The notes under the pieces are model-generated. The model saw nothing but the letters and a program-made list of their open reading frames with translations. It searched no databases and had not been told where the DNA came from. 64,000 nt of DNA from the NCBI GenBank assembly GCA_964385635.1, contig CAYLPU010000004.1, positions 1-64,000 on the forward strand, written 5' to 3'. This DNA is from CAYLPU01 sp964385635 (GTDB lineage Bacteria > Chloroflexota > Anaerolineae > B4-G1). This document shows, piece by piece, positions 34,405 to 42,183 of this stretch. The translations under genes were made by a program, and so were the position numbers. The number at the start of each line of letters is the position of its first letter. The first letter of the stretch is position 1.

Positions 34405-36012
34405 CCTGGCGTGCTCGTACCCCTTACGGAACGCCTGCATATTCAGTTCTTCCGTCCCCTTCGGCACCGACTCCAGCACTGCCTGCCGCAACGCGTCGGC
34501 AGAGATGGTCTCACTGAGAGCAGCCAGCGCACCGAGCATCACCACATTGGCGACCTGCACACGGCCCAATTCCTGCTCGGCGATGCGGGTCGCTGGGATG
34601 GGGACCACACGCTGACCGGCTGACAGATCAGGCTGCACCAGATCCTCGTCAATCAGCAAAAGCCCTCCTTCCGCCAGTTGACCGTGGTAGGTGGTGTAGG
34701 CTTCCTGGTACATAGCCGCCATCAAGCTCGGCCGGGTGATGTACGGGTAAAGGATGGGATCGTCAGAGATGATGAGCGCTGTGCTACAAGCCCCTCCCCG
34801 TGACTCCGGGCCATAACTCTGGGTCAGCGTGGCCTCCCGATGGTCAATCAGCGCAGCCGCCTTGCCAGCGATAATGCCCGCCAGAATGATGCCCTGTCCG
34901 CCGAAACCACACAGCCGGATCTCGGTCTGGCCCACATCCGCATCCGCATCCGCATCCGTTGACACCGTTGACACCATCCGTTTATCCGTTGACCCATCCG
35001 TTGACACCGTATCCGTTGACACCGTATCCGTTGACACCGTTGACACCGGCGCTGGCTCAAACCCGGTCTCCAGCGCCGTTGGCGGACGGTCCAGCAGTTC
35101 CAGATCTTCGCATGGACGTGTCTCGCCGTGGATCTCCCGGTACATCTCCTGGAAGGTCGGGCGTTCGATGTTCACGAACTCGCCACAGACGATCTCCCCA
35201 GCCAGGCCGATGTCCACCTCCCACGGTTTGGCGTCGTGGCGGATGACCGCCTCGCGGTGGTAGTACTCAAACATGTCGCTCCCGTACTGCTTGCGGTTCC
35301 AGCGTCCATAGAGAGTCGGGCAGGGGGAGATGGCCTCGACGACAGTAAAGCCCGGCTTGAGAAGCGCCGCATGGATGGATTTCTCCAGCCGCCGGGCGTG
35401 GAGCACCGTCCAGCGAGCAACGTACGTCGCACCGGCCGCCGCCGCCAGGTAGGGAACGCTGAAAGGGTGCTCCAGGTTACCCCGGCGAGAGGTGCTCGTG
35501 CGCGCCCCAGTCGGCGTGGTGGGACCCATCTGCCCGCCCGTCATCCCGTAGTTGAAGTTGTTGACACAGATGACCGTCAAGTCCATGTTGCGGCGGGCGG
35601 CATGGATGAAGTGGTTGCCACCAATAGCGATCAGGTCGCCGTCGCCGGAAAAGACCACTACCTTTAACTCCGGATGCGCCAGTTTCAGCCCCGTGGCGAA
35701 GGGAATCGCCCGCCCGTGGGTGGTGTGGAAACTATCGAGTCGGACGTAGCCGGCCACTCGCCCCGTGCAGCCGATGCCCGAGACGACAGCCACCTTGTCC
35801 AGATCGAGTCCTGAGCGTATCAGCGCGCTGATGAAGCAACTGACTGCCGTTCCGATGCCACAGCCCTGGCACCAAATGTGGGGCAGGCGGTCGCCGCGCA
35901 ACAAGTCGTCCATCGGGTGCAGCGCGATTTCAGCCAGTTCCGGCACGCCTGCCAGTTCGTCGAAAACGCCCTCGTCTCCGGTAATCTCTTGCGGTTGTGC
36001 TAATTCTGACAT
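34381..36012 (-). CDS. 2-oxoacid:ferredoxin oxidoreductase, fused beta-gamma subunit
   Basis: 543 residues from the ATG at 36012 (GGTAGGGAAAC upstream); an in-frame start at 36036 would overlap the alpha gene. Residues about 1-300 are the TPP-binding beta subunit (IWCQGCGIG, SGDGDLIAIGGNH, NNFNYGMTGGQMGPTTP). Residues about 365-535 are the gamma subunit (LCGFGGQGIILAGIIAGKA, TQSYGPESRGG). The joint between them (about 325-362) is made of VSTDTVSTD-type residues, encoded entirely by an ATCCGTTGAC repeat array (34935-35047). The C-terminal GVNGVNG is also repeat-encoded. In the other set, at 22637..24042, beta and gamma are separate genes. The array therefore appears to have bridged two formerly separate genes. 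Confidence 0.92.
   Translation of the reverse strand: MSELAQPQEITGDEGVFDELAGVPELAEIALHPMDDLLRGDRLPHIWCQGCGIGTAVSCFISALIRSGLDLDKVAVVSGIGCTGRVAGYVRLDSFHTTHGRAIPFATGLKLAHPELKVVVFSGDGDLIAIGGNHFIHAARRNMDLTVICVNNFNYGMTGGQMGPTTPTGARTSTSRRGNLEHPFSVPYLAAAAGATYVARWTVLHARRLEKSIHAALLKPGFTVVEAISPCPTLYGRWNRKQYGSDMFEYYHREAVIRHDAKPWEVDIGLAGEIVCGEFVNIERPTFQEMYREIHGETRPCEDLELLDRPPTALETGFEPAPVSTVSTDTVSTDTVSTDGSTDKRMVSTVSTDADADADVGQTEIRLCGFGGQGIILAGIIAGKAAALIDHREATLTQSYGPESRGGACSTALIISDDPILYPYITRPSLMAAMYQEAYTTYHGQLAEGGLLLIDEDLVQPDLSAGQRVVPIPATRIAEQELGRVQVANVVMLGALAALSETISADALRQAVLESVPKGTEELNMQAFRKGYEHARGVNGVNG
34935..35047 (+). repeat. ATCCGTTGAC array encoding the beta-gamma linker
   Basis: About 113 bp: three ATCCGC units, then seven TTGAC-core units spaced by 9 bp (ACCGTTGAC) or 15 bp (ACCGTATCCGTTGAC), with one CATCCGTTTATCCG variant. 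Read on the minus strand no frame is interrupted except through the TTTATCC variant, which explains how an array can serve as a protein linker. Confidence 0.92.
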
Positions 36013-36019
36013 TGTTTCC

Positions 36020-37180
36020 CTACCTCGCCGCCTCACGTATCACTTCCAGGACATCCTCTGGGGCATGGATGTAGCCACCCGGATGGGGCACCGAAAAGAC
36101 ACGCGCCTTGCCGCCACTGCAGCGCTCCACCTCCCGCACAATCTGGCCCATATTGATCTCGGGCACGACGAACGCCTTCACCTGCTCTGCCAATTCGCGG
36201 ATGCGATCCTCGGCGAAGGGCCACACCGTCACCATCTTGAGCATCCCCACCCGCAGACCCTCGTCACGTGCCATCAACACCGGCAGAAGCGATGTGCGGG
36301 CCGAAATGCCGTAGGAGACCACGACGACCTCTGCACCCTCAACCCCGTCCTCGACCAGTTTGATAATGTCATGCCGATTGTCGCGGATCTTGGCGATGAG
36401 ACGCGGGATCAGCTTGGCCTGGGCAGCGGCATTGGTGGCCGGATAACCCCGCTCGTCATGGGTCAGGCCGGTCATATGGAAGCGATACCCCATCCCCGCG
36501 ACTGGGAGAGACGGCACGCCATCCTCGTCCCGTTCATAAAGCCGAAAATCGGGGCCAGGCGGCACCTTCGGCCTGCGCCAGGGGTAGATAGGGATCTTCT
36601 CCGCAGGCGGGATAACCACCCGTTCCGTCATGTGCCCCACCGCCTCGTCGGTCATCAAAAACACCGGCGTGCAATACTTCTCGGCCAGATTGAAGGCATG
36701 AATGGTCAGGTCGAATGCCTCCTGGGGGCCACTGGGGGCCAAGGCGATGATCTCGTAATCACCATGTGCCCCCCAGCGAGCCTGCATCATATCAGACTGA
36801 CTGACCAGCGTGGGCAGGCCAGTGGAGGGGCCACCGCGCTGCACGTCCACCAAGACACAAGGAGTCTCGGTCATAATCCCTAGCCCCAGGTTCTCCAGCA
36901 TCAGGCTCAGGCCAGGACCGGAGGTGGCAGTCATCGCCCGTGCCCCGCCCCAGACCGCACCGAGCACGGCGTTCATCGAGGCTAGCTCATCCTCCATCTG
37001 GATAAAGACACCACCGGCCTCGGGCAGCCGCTCCGACATCCGCTCGGCGACCTCAGTGGCTGGCGTGATAGGATAGCCAGCGAAAAAGCGACAGCCAGCA
37101 CAGATGGCCCCCTCGGCAACGGCTATGTCGCCGTTGAAGAAGAACCTACCCTCCAATACCCCCGGTTCACTCACGATCAA
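36020..37180 (-). CDS. 2-oxoacid:ferredoxin oxidoreductase, alpha subunit (second set)
   Basis: 386 residues: GDIAVAEGAICAGCRFFAGYP, ITPATEVAERMSERLPEAGG, GARAMTATSGPGLSLMLENL and PCVLVDVQRGGPSTGLPT. Paralogue of the alpha subunit at 24030, with clear but moderate similarity. It overlaps the ferredoxin gene by 14 bp upstream and is 7 bp from the fused beta-gamma gene. Its neighbours include fumarase and fumarate-reductase-like genes, which makes 2-oxoglutarate a reasonable substrate guess (reductive or oxidative TCA branch). Confidence 0.92.
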   Translation of the reverse strand: MIVSEPGVLEGRFFFNGDIAVAEGAICAGCRFFAGYPITPATEVAERMSERLPEAGGVFIQMEDELASMNAVLGAVWGGARAMTATSGPGLSLMLENLGLGIMTETPCVLVDVQRGGPSTGLPTLVSQSDMMQARWGAHGDYEIIALAPSGPQEAFDLTIHAFNLAEKYCTPVFLMTDEAVGHMTERVVIPPAEKIPIYPWRRPKVPPGPDFRLYERDEDGVPSLPVAGMGYRFHMTGLTHDERGYPATNAAAQAKLIPRLIAKIRDNRHDIIKLVEDGVEGAEVVVVSYGISARTSLLPVLMARDEGLRVGMLKMVTVWPFAEDRIRELAEQVKAFVVPEINMGQIVREVERCSGGKARVFSVPHPGGYIHAPEDVLEVIREAAR

Positions 37181-37430
37181 CCTCCACTACGTAGATACAG
37201 AATTCCGGGCAGATAAGTTCACACAACCGACACGCCACACACTGGTCGGGGTTTTTGGCCCGGGGCGGGTGGTAACCTTTAGCATTGGTATCGTCCGACA
37301 TCTCCAACACGTCACGCGGGCAGTACCTCACACACAGTTGACATCCCTTACAGCGTGCCTTCAGGATGTGCATCTCGCCGTGCGGTGCTGTGAACTTTTC
37401 TATATCCAGTGGTGTACGCCAAAGTTTCAA
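37167..37430 (-). CDS. 2-oxoacid:ferredoxin oxidoreductase, delta (ferredoxin) subunit, second set
   Basis: Two 4Fe-4S motifs: CKGCQLCVRYCPRDVL and CVACRLCELICPEFCI. The open frame extends upstream to 37568, but that part is repeat-encoded (AVSTVSTVSTDK) and overlaps the fumarase gene. Family members normally begin near the WRTPLD...PHGE segment, so I favour TTG at 37428-37430, which has GAGGT five bases upstream (87 residues). The ATG at 37373 is an alternative. First gene of the second kor set; overlaps the alpha gene. Confidence 0.8.
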   Translation of the reverse strand: MKLWRTPLDIEKFTAPHGEMHILKARCKGCQLCVRYCPRDVLEMSDDTNAKGYHPPRAKNPDQCVACRLCELICPEFCIYVVEVDRE

Positions 37431-37478
37431 TTCTGACCTCAGGTAAGAAAGACTACCACTCAATCTCCAGGATCCAGA

Positions 37479-37563
37479 ATCCGTTGACACCGTTGACACC
37501 GTTGACCCCATCCGTTTATCCGTTGACACCGTTGACACCGTTGACACCGCATCCGTTGACACC
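37479..37563 (+). repeat. ATCCGTTGAC array between ferredoxin and fumarase genes
   Basis: Seven TTGAC-core units with 9-bp and longer spacing and one CATCCGTTTATCCG variant. On the minus strand the variant supplies the TAA stop (37516-37518) of the fumarase beta gene, whose last residues (GVNGVNGVNG) are repeat-encoded. Confidence 0.92.
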
Positions 37564-38184
37564 GCCAACCAGCCGTGCCAGCGCTGCCTTCGACGCTGCC
37601 GCCACCTCGTCGTGGATGCTCCGCCCGTGACTGTCCATCGTCACCACCACCGGGAAGCCCTCGACGCGAATGACCCAGAAGGCCTCCGGCACGCCAAACT
37701 CGTCCTTCTTGTAGACATCCACTACCTCCTTGACCGCATCAGCGATGAGGGAGGCCGCCCCACCGACGGCGTGAAAGTAGGCCGCGCCGTGCTCCTGGCA
37801 GGCCCGCAGCGTCCCCGGCCCCATGCCCCCCTTGCCGATGACGCCGCGCAGCCCGAAGTGGGCGATGACCTCCGGCTCGTAAACCTCCTCGCGGATGGAA
37901 GTGGTCGGACCAGCGGCGACAAATTCCCAACGCCCATCCTCCTTATGGCGGACCACCGGCCCGCAGTGATAGATGACGCCCCCGCCCAACAGCCGCAACA
38001 GTTCCTCGTAAAGCGGGTGCTCGCTCTCAGGTACTTCATCAGCACGAATGAACGTCTCGATCATGTACTTGTGGGCCGCATCGCGCCCCGTCACCATCAC
38101 ACCACTCAGCCGTACCGCGTCGCCGACGTGGAGAGCGCGGATAGCGTCTTCGGAGATAGGAATGTCCAGTTCATACGTCGCCAT
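37516..38184 (-). CDS. Class I fumarate hydratase, beta (C-terminal) subunit
   Basis: 222 residues, about 30 longer than usual because the C-terminus has been replaced or extended by repeat-encoded GVNG units. Conserved parts are LHVGDAVRLSGVMVTGRDAAHK, LYHCGPV-like IYHCGPVV, GKGGMGPGTLRACQEHGAAY, and HAVGGAASLIADAV. It forms the Fe-S-dependent hydro-lyase with the alpha subunit at 38388, interconverting fumarate and malate; tartrate dehydratase is a related alternative. The two subunit genes are separated by a 200-bp gap holding a plus-strand remnant. Confidence 0.9.
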   Translation of the reverse strand: MATYELDIPISEDAIRALHVGDAVRLSGVMVTGRDAAHKYMIETFIRADEVPESEHPLYEELLRLLGGGVIYHCGPVVRHKEDGRWEFVAAGPTTSIREEVYEPEVIAHFGLRGVIGKGGMGPGTLRACQEHGAAYFHAVGGAASLIADAVKEVVDVYKKDEFGVPEAFWVIRVEGFPVVVTMDSHGRSIHDEVAAASKAALARLVGGVNGCGVNGVNGVNG

Positions 38185-38299
38185 AGATGACTTGCTCCCA
38201 ATTCTGGTTATTGAATGCTACTCGAATTATCATTCCCATCGTAACGCGCTCCTTGGCACAGTATAACTACATCAGCCTTCAAACGAAGGAGATGATGCC

Positions 38300-38386
38300 G
38301 TGAACAAATCACTTGACCTCAGTTTCACCCGCCCCAATCTGCCCTCCCTCGAGGAGATCGAGCAGGTGTTGCCCGGTCAGTGGTGA
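38300..38386 (+). pseudogene. N-terminal remnant of a DegT/DnrJ/EryC1-type aminotransferase (tentative)
   Basis: A 28-codon plus-strand frame with AAGGAG upstream of GTG 38300: MNKSLDLSFTRPNLPSLEEI, ending LPGQW before TGA. The TRPxLPxLEEI pattern resembles the extreme N-terminus of DegT/StrS aminotransferases. The rest of the gene is absent; the minus-strand fumarase alpha gene starts immediately beyond. It reads as a deletion scar between the two fumarase subunit genes. Confidence 0.4.
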
Positions 38387-38387
38387 C

Positions 38388-39257
38388 TTAGCCGTACTCT
38401 ACCTCACTTCCTCGCACCTCCACCCTCGCCCGTCTGCAGGCCCAGCACATATACGCGATACTCACGAAGTAACAGGCTGGGAGGCGGTGATAAGCCCCGA
38501 TTTTGACGCCAAAGACGGTCGTCTTTCCCCCAAAGCCCATCGGCCCGATACCCAATTCATTGCACTCACCGAGCAGCCTTTCCTCCAGCGCCGCCAGTTC
38601 CGGCACCGGATTGGCATCATCCAGCGGGCGGAAGAGTTGCTCCTTGGCATGGACGTAGCCGGTGCCTCGGTCGGCACCGATGGACACCCCCAGCACGCTC
38701 GGCGCACATCCCTTCCCCTGCGCCTGGGTTACCGCGTCCAAGACCACCCGGCGCACCCCTTCCAGATCTCGTCCGGCCTCCAGCGAACCGTAAGGCAGTT
38801 TGTACTGCACACCCACGTTTTCACTCCCGCCCCCCTTGAGGAGTAAATCCACCCGCAGATAATCCTCTTCCCACTCCTCAAAGTGAAACGTCGGGAAGCC
38901 CACCCCCAAGTTGTTGCCGCTGTTGCGGCCGGTGAGGGAATTCACTGCATTGGGCCGCAGGTAGGCACGGCGGGTGGCTTCGACCACCGCCTCCTCGCCC
39001 TGCGCCCGCACTTGGCGGGTACTCATCCCCTGGGGATAGCGAACGTAGAAGATAGGCACACCCGTGTCCTGGCAGATGGGAGTAGATTTAGCCCGCGCCA
39101 GCGCCACGTTTTCCAGGACAGTCTCCAGTGCGCCTGCGGCGGCAGATCCCGGCTCCTCGCGGGCCTGCGCTGTCCGCAGCGCCGTCTCTACATCCGCCGG
39201 CAGGTCGGTTGACGCCCGGCGGATCAGTTCGACGAAAGATTTGATCTGGTCGTTCAA
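38388..39257 (-). CDS. Class I fumarate hydratase, alpha (N-terminal) subunit
   Basis: 289 residues. Iron-sulfur ligands are visible in PICQDTGVPIFYV and in the C-terminal CRRARV. Other landmarks are NVGVQYKLPYGSLEAGRDLE, LGVSIGADRGTGYVHAKEQL and NELGIGPMGFGGKTTVFGVK. Oxygen-sensitive [4Fe-4S] hydro-lyase; works with the beta subunit at 37516. Presence with a soluble fumarate-reductase-like pair (54444 and 56115) and a 2-oxoacid oxidoreductase suggests a reductive TCA branch. Confidence 0.93.
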   Translation of the reverse strand: MNDQIKSFVELIRRASTDLPADVETALRTAQAREEPGSAAAGALETVLENVALARAKSTPICQDTGVPIFYVRYPQGMSTRQVRAQGEEAVVEATRRAYLRPNAVNSLTGRNSGNNLGVGFPTFHFEEWEEDYLRVDLLLKGGGSENVGVQYKLPYGSLEAGRDLEGVRRVVLDAVTQAQGKGCAPSVLGVSIGADRGTGYVHAKEQLFRPLDDANPVPELAALEERLLGECNELGIGPMGFGGKTTVFGVKIGAYHRLPACYFVSIAYMCWACRRARVEVRGSEVEYG

Positions 39258-39294
39258 ATCAGCCCTCCTCGCATCAATCTACCAACTGCCAACC

Positions 39295-40248
39295 CTATGG
39301 CTTCGGGATTGCCAGGTCAGCCGGCCCCAGATCGGACAGTCTCAGGTTCGGGTAGTTCTCCTGGATGATCTCGTGGATAATCTGAGCGTACTTGACCTTG
39401 ACCCGTCCCCAGTCAGCCAGCATACCTTCGTCAACCCACGGCTTGTACAGAGCCGCGCCGGTCGCAGCACACGCCGGCCCGGGCTCTATCTTGAAGTAGC
39501 ATGGAGAGCAGACGCGGGCCATCTCCGGACCGTCATAGAAGCGCATGTAGCCGCCGAACGACTCAGTGATGATGATGTGCAAATCGAGAGGGATGTCAAC
39601 TGCCTGCCGGATGGCGGCGAACTGGGGCAGCGTCAGATCAGCGATCGGGTTGAACGTCCCAGCCCCCAACATCTCCAGAAGCCTGCCGCCAGCAGGGTTG
39701 GCGTGGCCGGCATAGATGCTTATCTTAAAGATCACATCCTCAGGGATGTCACCGTTCTTCTTCATCTCGTTGAGCAACCAAAGTTCCCCCTCATCCACCA
39801 CCAGGAAGCCGCGAAAGCCAAGGTCAATGCACATCATAATGTCGGTGATGGTCTGATTCAGCGCCTTGGAACCCCGACAACGGACGCCGGAGAGTGCTCC
39901 TTCGGGCGTGGCCAGTTGCCGCCCGATGTCCCACCCCGCGCGCGGCCCCGGCGTGAGAATGACCTCCATGCAAGCATCGGCGGCCATCTGGGCGAAGTCC
40001 TTCAGTTCGACCCTGTCCAGCAACGTCGCGCCCATCACCACCGAAATGAGACGGTGGATGGGGATGTTGCGCTTGCGCGACTCGTCAATCACCGCCTCCA
40101 GCACCTTGGGGCGCTCCACGCCGGAGACCTCCATGCGGTAGTGTGCCCCATCGGGGAAAGTCTTGGTGCTGCTGGGCAGATCATACGCATCCTGCCCAGG
40201 AATACCGGCCTTCTCCATCATTCTGGCAACGTCTTTCATACTGGGCAT
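39295..40248 (-). CDS. U32-peptidase-like TIM-barrel protein
   Basis: 317 residues from the ATG at 40248, which has AGGAGGGAAAAGCG just upstream; the open frame reaches 40290 but without a ribosome site. The middle and C-terminal parts (GFRGFLVVDEGELWLL, GTFNPIADLTLPQFAAIRQA, VDIPLDLHI) resemble the collagenase-like U32 family, which also includes enzymes acting on tRNA, ubiquinone precursors and cofactors rather than proteins. Cysteines in VCSPCYFKIEPGPACAATG could bind a cluster. Function unknown; embedded in the energy-metabolism region. Confidence 0.6.
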   Translation of the reverse strand: MPSMKDVARMMEKAGIPGQDAYDLPSSTKTFPDGAHYRMEVSGVERPKVLEAVIDESRKRNIPIHRLISVVMGATLLDRVELKDFAQMAADACMEVILTPGPRAGWDIGRQLATPEGALSGVRCRGSKALNQTITDIMMCIDLGFRGFLVVDEGELWLLNEMKKNGDIPEDVIFKISIYAGHANPAGGRLLEMLGAGTFNPIADLTLPQFAAIRQAVDIPLDLHIIITESFGGYMRFYDGPEMARVCSPCYFKIEPGPACAATGAALYKPWVDEGMLADWGRVKVKYAQIIHEIIQENYPNLRLSDLGPADLAIPKP

Positions 40249-40336
40249 CGCTTTTCCCTCCTCATATTGCGATATGGGCGACGCATTCACCGGACGACCC
40301 TACTCGGCAGGACATGCTGCTGAGAATGCGCCGGCC

Positions 40337-41122
40337 CTACTCAGGGCCGATGAGCCACCGGCCATCTACGACAAACTGGCTATGGCTGCCCTCCGTATCC
40401 GTTGACACCGTATCCGTTGACCCATCCGTTGACACCCAGACTCTCCCACCTGGTGCCGATGATGGGCCGCGCACAGTGACCGCCATCCCGCCTAACTGCG
40501 CCCAGGCCAGGGCGAACTGTTCGTAAGCGAAGTGCTTCGTCGCTGCGTCGTAGGCGTCCACCAAGTAGACACCTACGTCATCGTAACCGACGGCGATGAA
40601 AGTGTGCTGCCATTGCACGATAGGAGACGTCGCGCCATCCGTTGACACCCACGACTGGACCTCCGGGAGCCTCATGTCGTATGTAGCCCAGACGATGACA
40701 GGCCATCCGGCGGCCAGTTCCGCCCTCAAATCATCCAGACCCCACTCTCGCCAGGCCTGTGCGTCGAGCCCAAAACTACGCAGCGTGGCTGCGATCGGCC
40801 CGGCATAGACGCCATAACCAGCGGGCGGCATACTCCCCGGTGGCTGGTCTACATCGCCCAAAAAGCCACGGTAGGGGTTATCAGACTTGGGCAGTCGGCG
40901 GAAGAAATCATCCTCAGCAAACGGTACTCCCCAAAAAGCAGCCAGGTCTGTCGCCGAGCGGGATTCACAACTCAGGTCATGCTCCTGTGGATAACCAACT
41001 ACCCCCTCTACGGACGCCGACGGCGGTGGCTCGTCGGCGAGGGCAGTCCAGTGCAGAAGCGACACAACGACGCAGAAGGCAACGACCCCACATCCGTTGA
41101 CCCATCCGTTGACACGTCTCAC
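40337..41122 (-). CDS. Secreted C39-like (papain-fold) peptidase domain protein
   Basis: 261 residues. Start GTG at 41122 overlaps the stop of the CooC-like gene. The first dozen residues (RRVNGWVNGCG) are encoded by an ATCCGTTGAC repeat, followed by a hydrophobic signal segment (VVAFCVVVSLLHWTALA). The peptidase_C39_2 layout is present: catalytic Cys in QEHDLSCESRSA, His in WQHTFIAVGYDD, Asp in VDAYDA. Repeat-derived residues also occur inside (WVSTDGATSP) and near the end (VSTDGSTDTVSTDTEG). Substrate unknown. The domain seems intact, but both ends are built from repeats. Confidence 0.75.
   Translation of the reverse strand: MRRVNGWVNGCGVVAFCVVVSLLHWTALADEPPPSASVEGVVGYPQEHDLSCESRSATDLAAFWGVPFAEDDFFRRLPKSDNPYRGFLGDVDQPPGSMPPAGYGVYAGPIAATLRSFGLDAQAWREWGLDDLRAELAAGWPVIVWATYDMRLPEVQSWVSTDGATSPIVQWQHTFIAVGYDDVGVYLVDAYDAATKHFAYEQFALAWAQLGGMAVTVRGPSSAPGGRVWVSTDGSTDTVSTDTEGSHSQFVVDGRWLIGPE
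40396..40436 (+). repeat. ATCCGTTGAC units in the C39-like gene
   Basis: Three units, encoding VSTDGSTDTVSTDTEG near the C-terminus of the peptidase. Further single units lie at 40640-40653 (same gene) and two at 41092-41115 (its N-terminus). Confidence 0.85.
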
Positions 41123-41916
41123 AGCGCCTCCAGTGCAGCCACAATCCCCCGTGTCTCCTCAACGGCATGAGGCGCGGCGTCGAAGACACCCTCGCCTCGC
41201 AAGTCCGCTTCAGTCAATTCGGGATTGGCAGACAAGTAGCCCAGCATAGGCACGGGGCTGCTACTCTGAATGAAAACCCAATCACTCTCACCACGCACTT
41301 TGTTACCCACCGCGTATACACGGCTGATGCCGATATCCCCTGCCAACTTACAGACATGCCCCGCTGTAGTCAGGCTGCGCCGTCCTGGCTCAACAACGAC
41401 CAGGAACGCGTCCACTGCCTTCGCCGTCGCCCGGCCCAGATGTTCAACCCCAGCCTCCATATCCAGAATCATCATCTCGTCGCGATAGAGCAACAGGTGG
41501 GTGACCAGAGCCCTGAGCAACGCGCTCTCGGGGCAGATACAGCCACTCCCGCCGGATTCGATCCCGCCCAGCCGCAGGAAGCGAATCCCTCGATGTAAAA
41601 CGCTGAAACGGTCAGGTATATCGTCCACGCGGGGGTTGAGGCTGAAGAAACCACCGGAAGTGCCAGGCTTTGCGCCCGTGCGTTCGTAGATCAGTTCTTC
41701 CATCTCGGCCACCGGCGTGACCTGAGCGACCAGATCAGGCGGGAACCCCAACGCCTCGGCCAGTCCACCGGCCGGGTCGGCGTCAATGGCAATGACACTA
41801 CGATTCTGCTCTGCGTAAATGTGGGCCAGAAGTGCGGCGAGGGTAGTCTTACCCACACCTCCCTTGCCACTTATAGCGATCTTGTTCAACCGGGTCACCA
41901 TCCGTTGACCAACCAT
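41119..41916 (-). CDS. CooC-like nickel-insertion ATPase
   Basis: About 265 residues, MinD/ParA-type P-loop protein. Deviant Walker A: ISGKGGVGKTTLAALLA; VIAIDADPAGGLAEALGFPP; and the CxC of CooC proteins in SGCICPESALLRALV. Walker B: MMILDMEAGVEHLGR. CooC matures carbon monoxide dehydrogenase with nickel, which fits the Wood-Ljungdahl-related MetF/MetV neighbours, although no CODH gene is in the window. The ATG at 41916 has GGAGGG nine bases upstream. That ATG lies inside a repeat (reverse complement of CATCCGTTGAC), so the start codon is repeat-donated. ATG 41901 is the alternative. Confidence 0.85.
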   Translation of the reverse strand: MVGQRMVTRLNKIAISGKGGVGKTTLAALLAHIYAEQNRSVIAIDADPAGGLAEALGFPPDLVAQVTPVAEMEELIYERTGAKPGTSGGFFSLNPRVDDIPDRFSVLHRGIRFLRLGGIESGGSGCICPESALLRALVTHLLLYRDEMMILDMEAGVEHLGRATAKAVDAFLVVVEPGRRSLTTAGHVCKLAGDIGISRVYAVGNKVRGESDWVFIQSSSPVPMLGYLSANPELTEADLRGEGVFDAAPHAVEETRGIVAALEAL

Positions 41917-41934
41917 CCGTTGACACCCTCCAAA

Positions 41935-42105
41935 CGCAAGCAAGCCAGTTCAGTCCGTGGCCTCCGGACCTCAGCCTCCGCCCGGCGACGGGCTTCCTGA
42001 GCCTCCAGCGGCGTCAACAACCTTTCCCCCGTCGCCGGATCAACCAGGACGTAACATCCGTTGACACCCCTTCCACCCGCAACTCCAGCCCCAATACCCG
42101 GCTAA
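41935..42105 (-). pseudogene. Uma2-family endonuclease C-terminal remnant split by a repeat
   Basis: Minus-strand frame one reads SRVLGLELRVEG. After a GTGTCAACGGATGT segment (42054-42068 region, an ATCCGTTGAC repeat), the continuation appears in another frame: YVLVDPATGERLLTPLEAQE, then ARRRAEAEVRRPRTELACLR. Joined, these make the typical C-terminus of Uma2 (DUF820) proteins. The repeat has therefore entered a coding sequence and shifted its frame. No N-terminal catalytic part remains. Confidence 0.65.
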
Positions 42106-42106
42106 C

Positions 42107-42151
42107 CATCCGTTTATCTGTTGACCCCGTTGACCAACCATCCGTTGACAC
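42107..42151 (+). repeat. ATCCGTTGAC units upstream of the Uma2 remnant
   Basis: CATCCGTTTATCTGTTGAC followed by CCCGTTGAC and CATCCGTTGACA. Together with 41899-41927 and 42054-42068, repeats occupy a large share of the 260-bp gap between the CooC-like gene and the HdrCB gene. Confidence 0.85.
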
Positions 42152-42183
42152 TGGCGAGGTGTATTGTATCACAGACACCGCTC

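Noticed and set aside
37167..37568. 133-residue version of the second kor ferredoxin beginning at 37568
   Set aside because: The first ~35 residues are purely repeat-encoded and overlap the fumarase gene; a start near 37430 has a ribosome site and matches the family's N-terminus.
39064..40323. 419-codon plus-strand open frame opposite the fumarase-alpha and U32-like genes
   Set aside because: It is antisense to two well-supported genes; long opposite-strand frames are common in GC-rich DNA.
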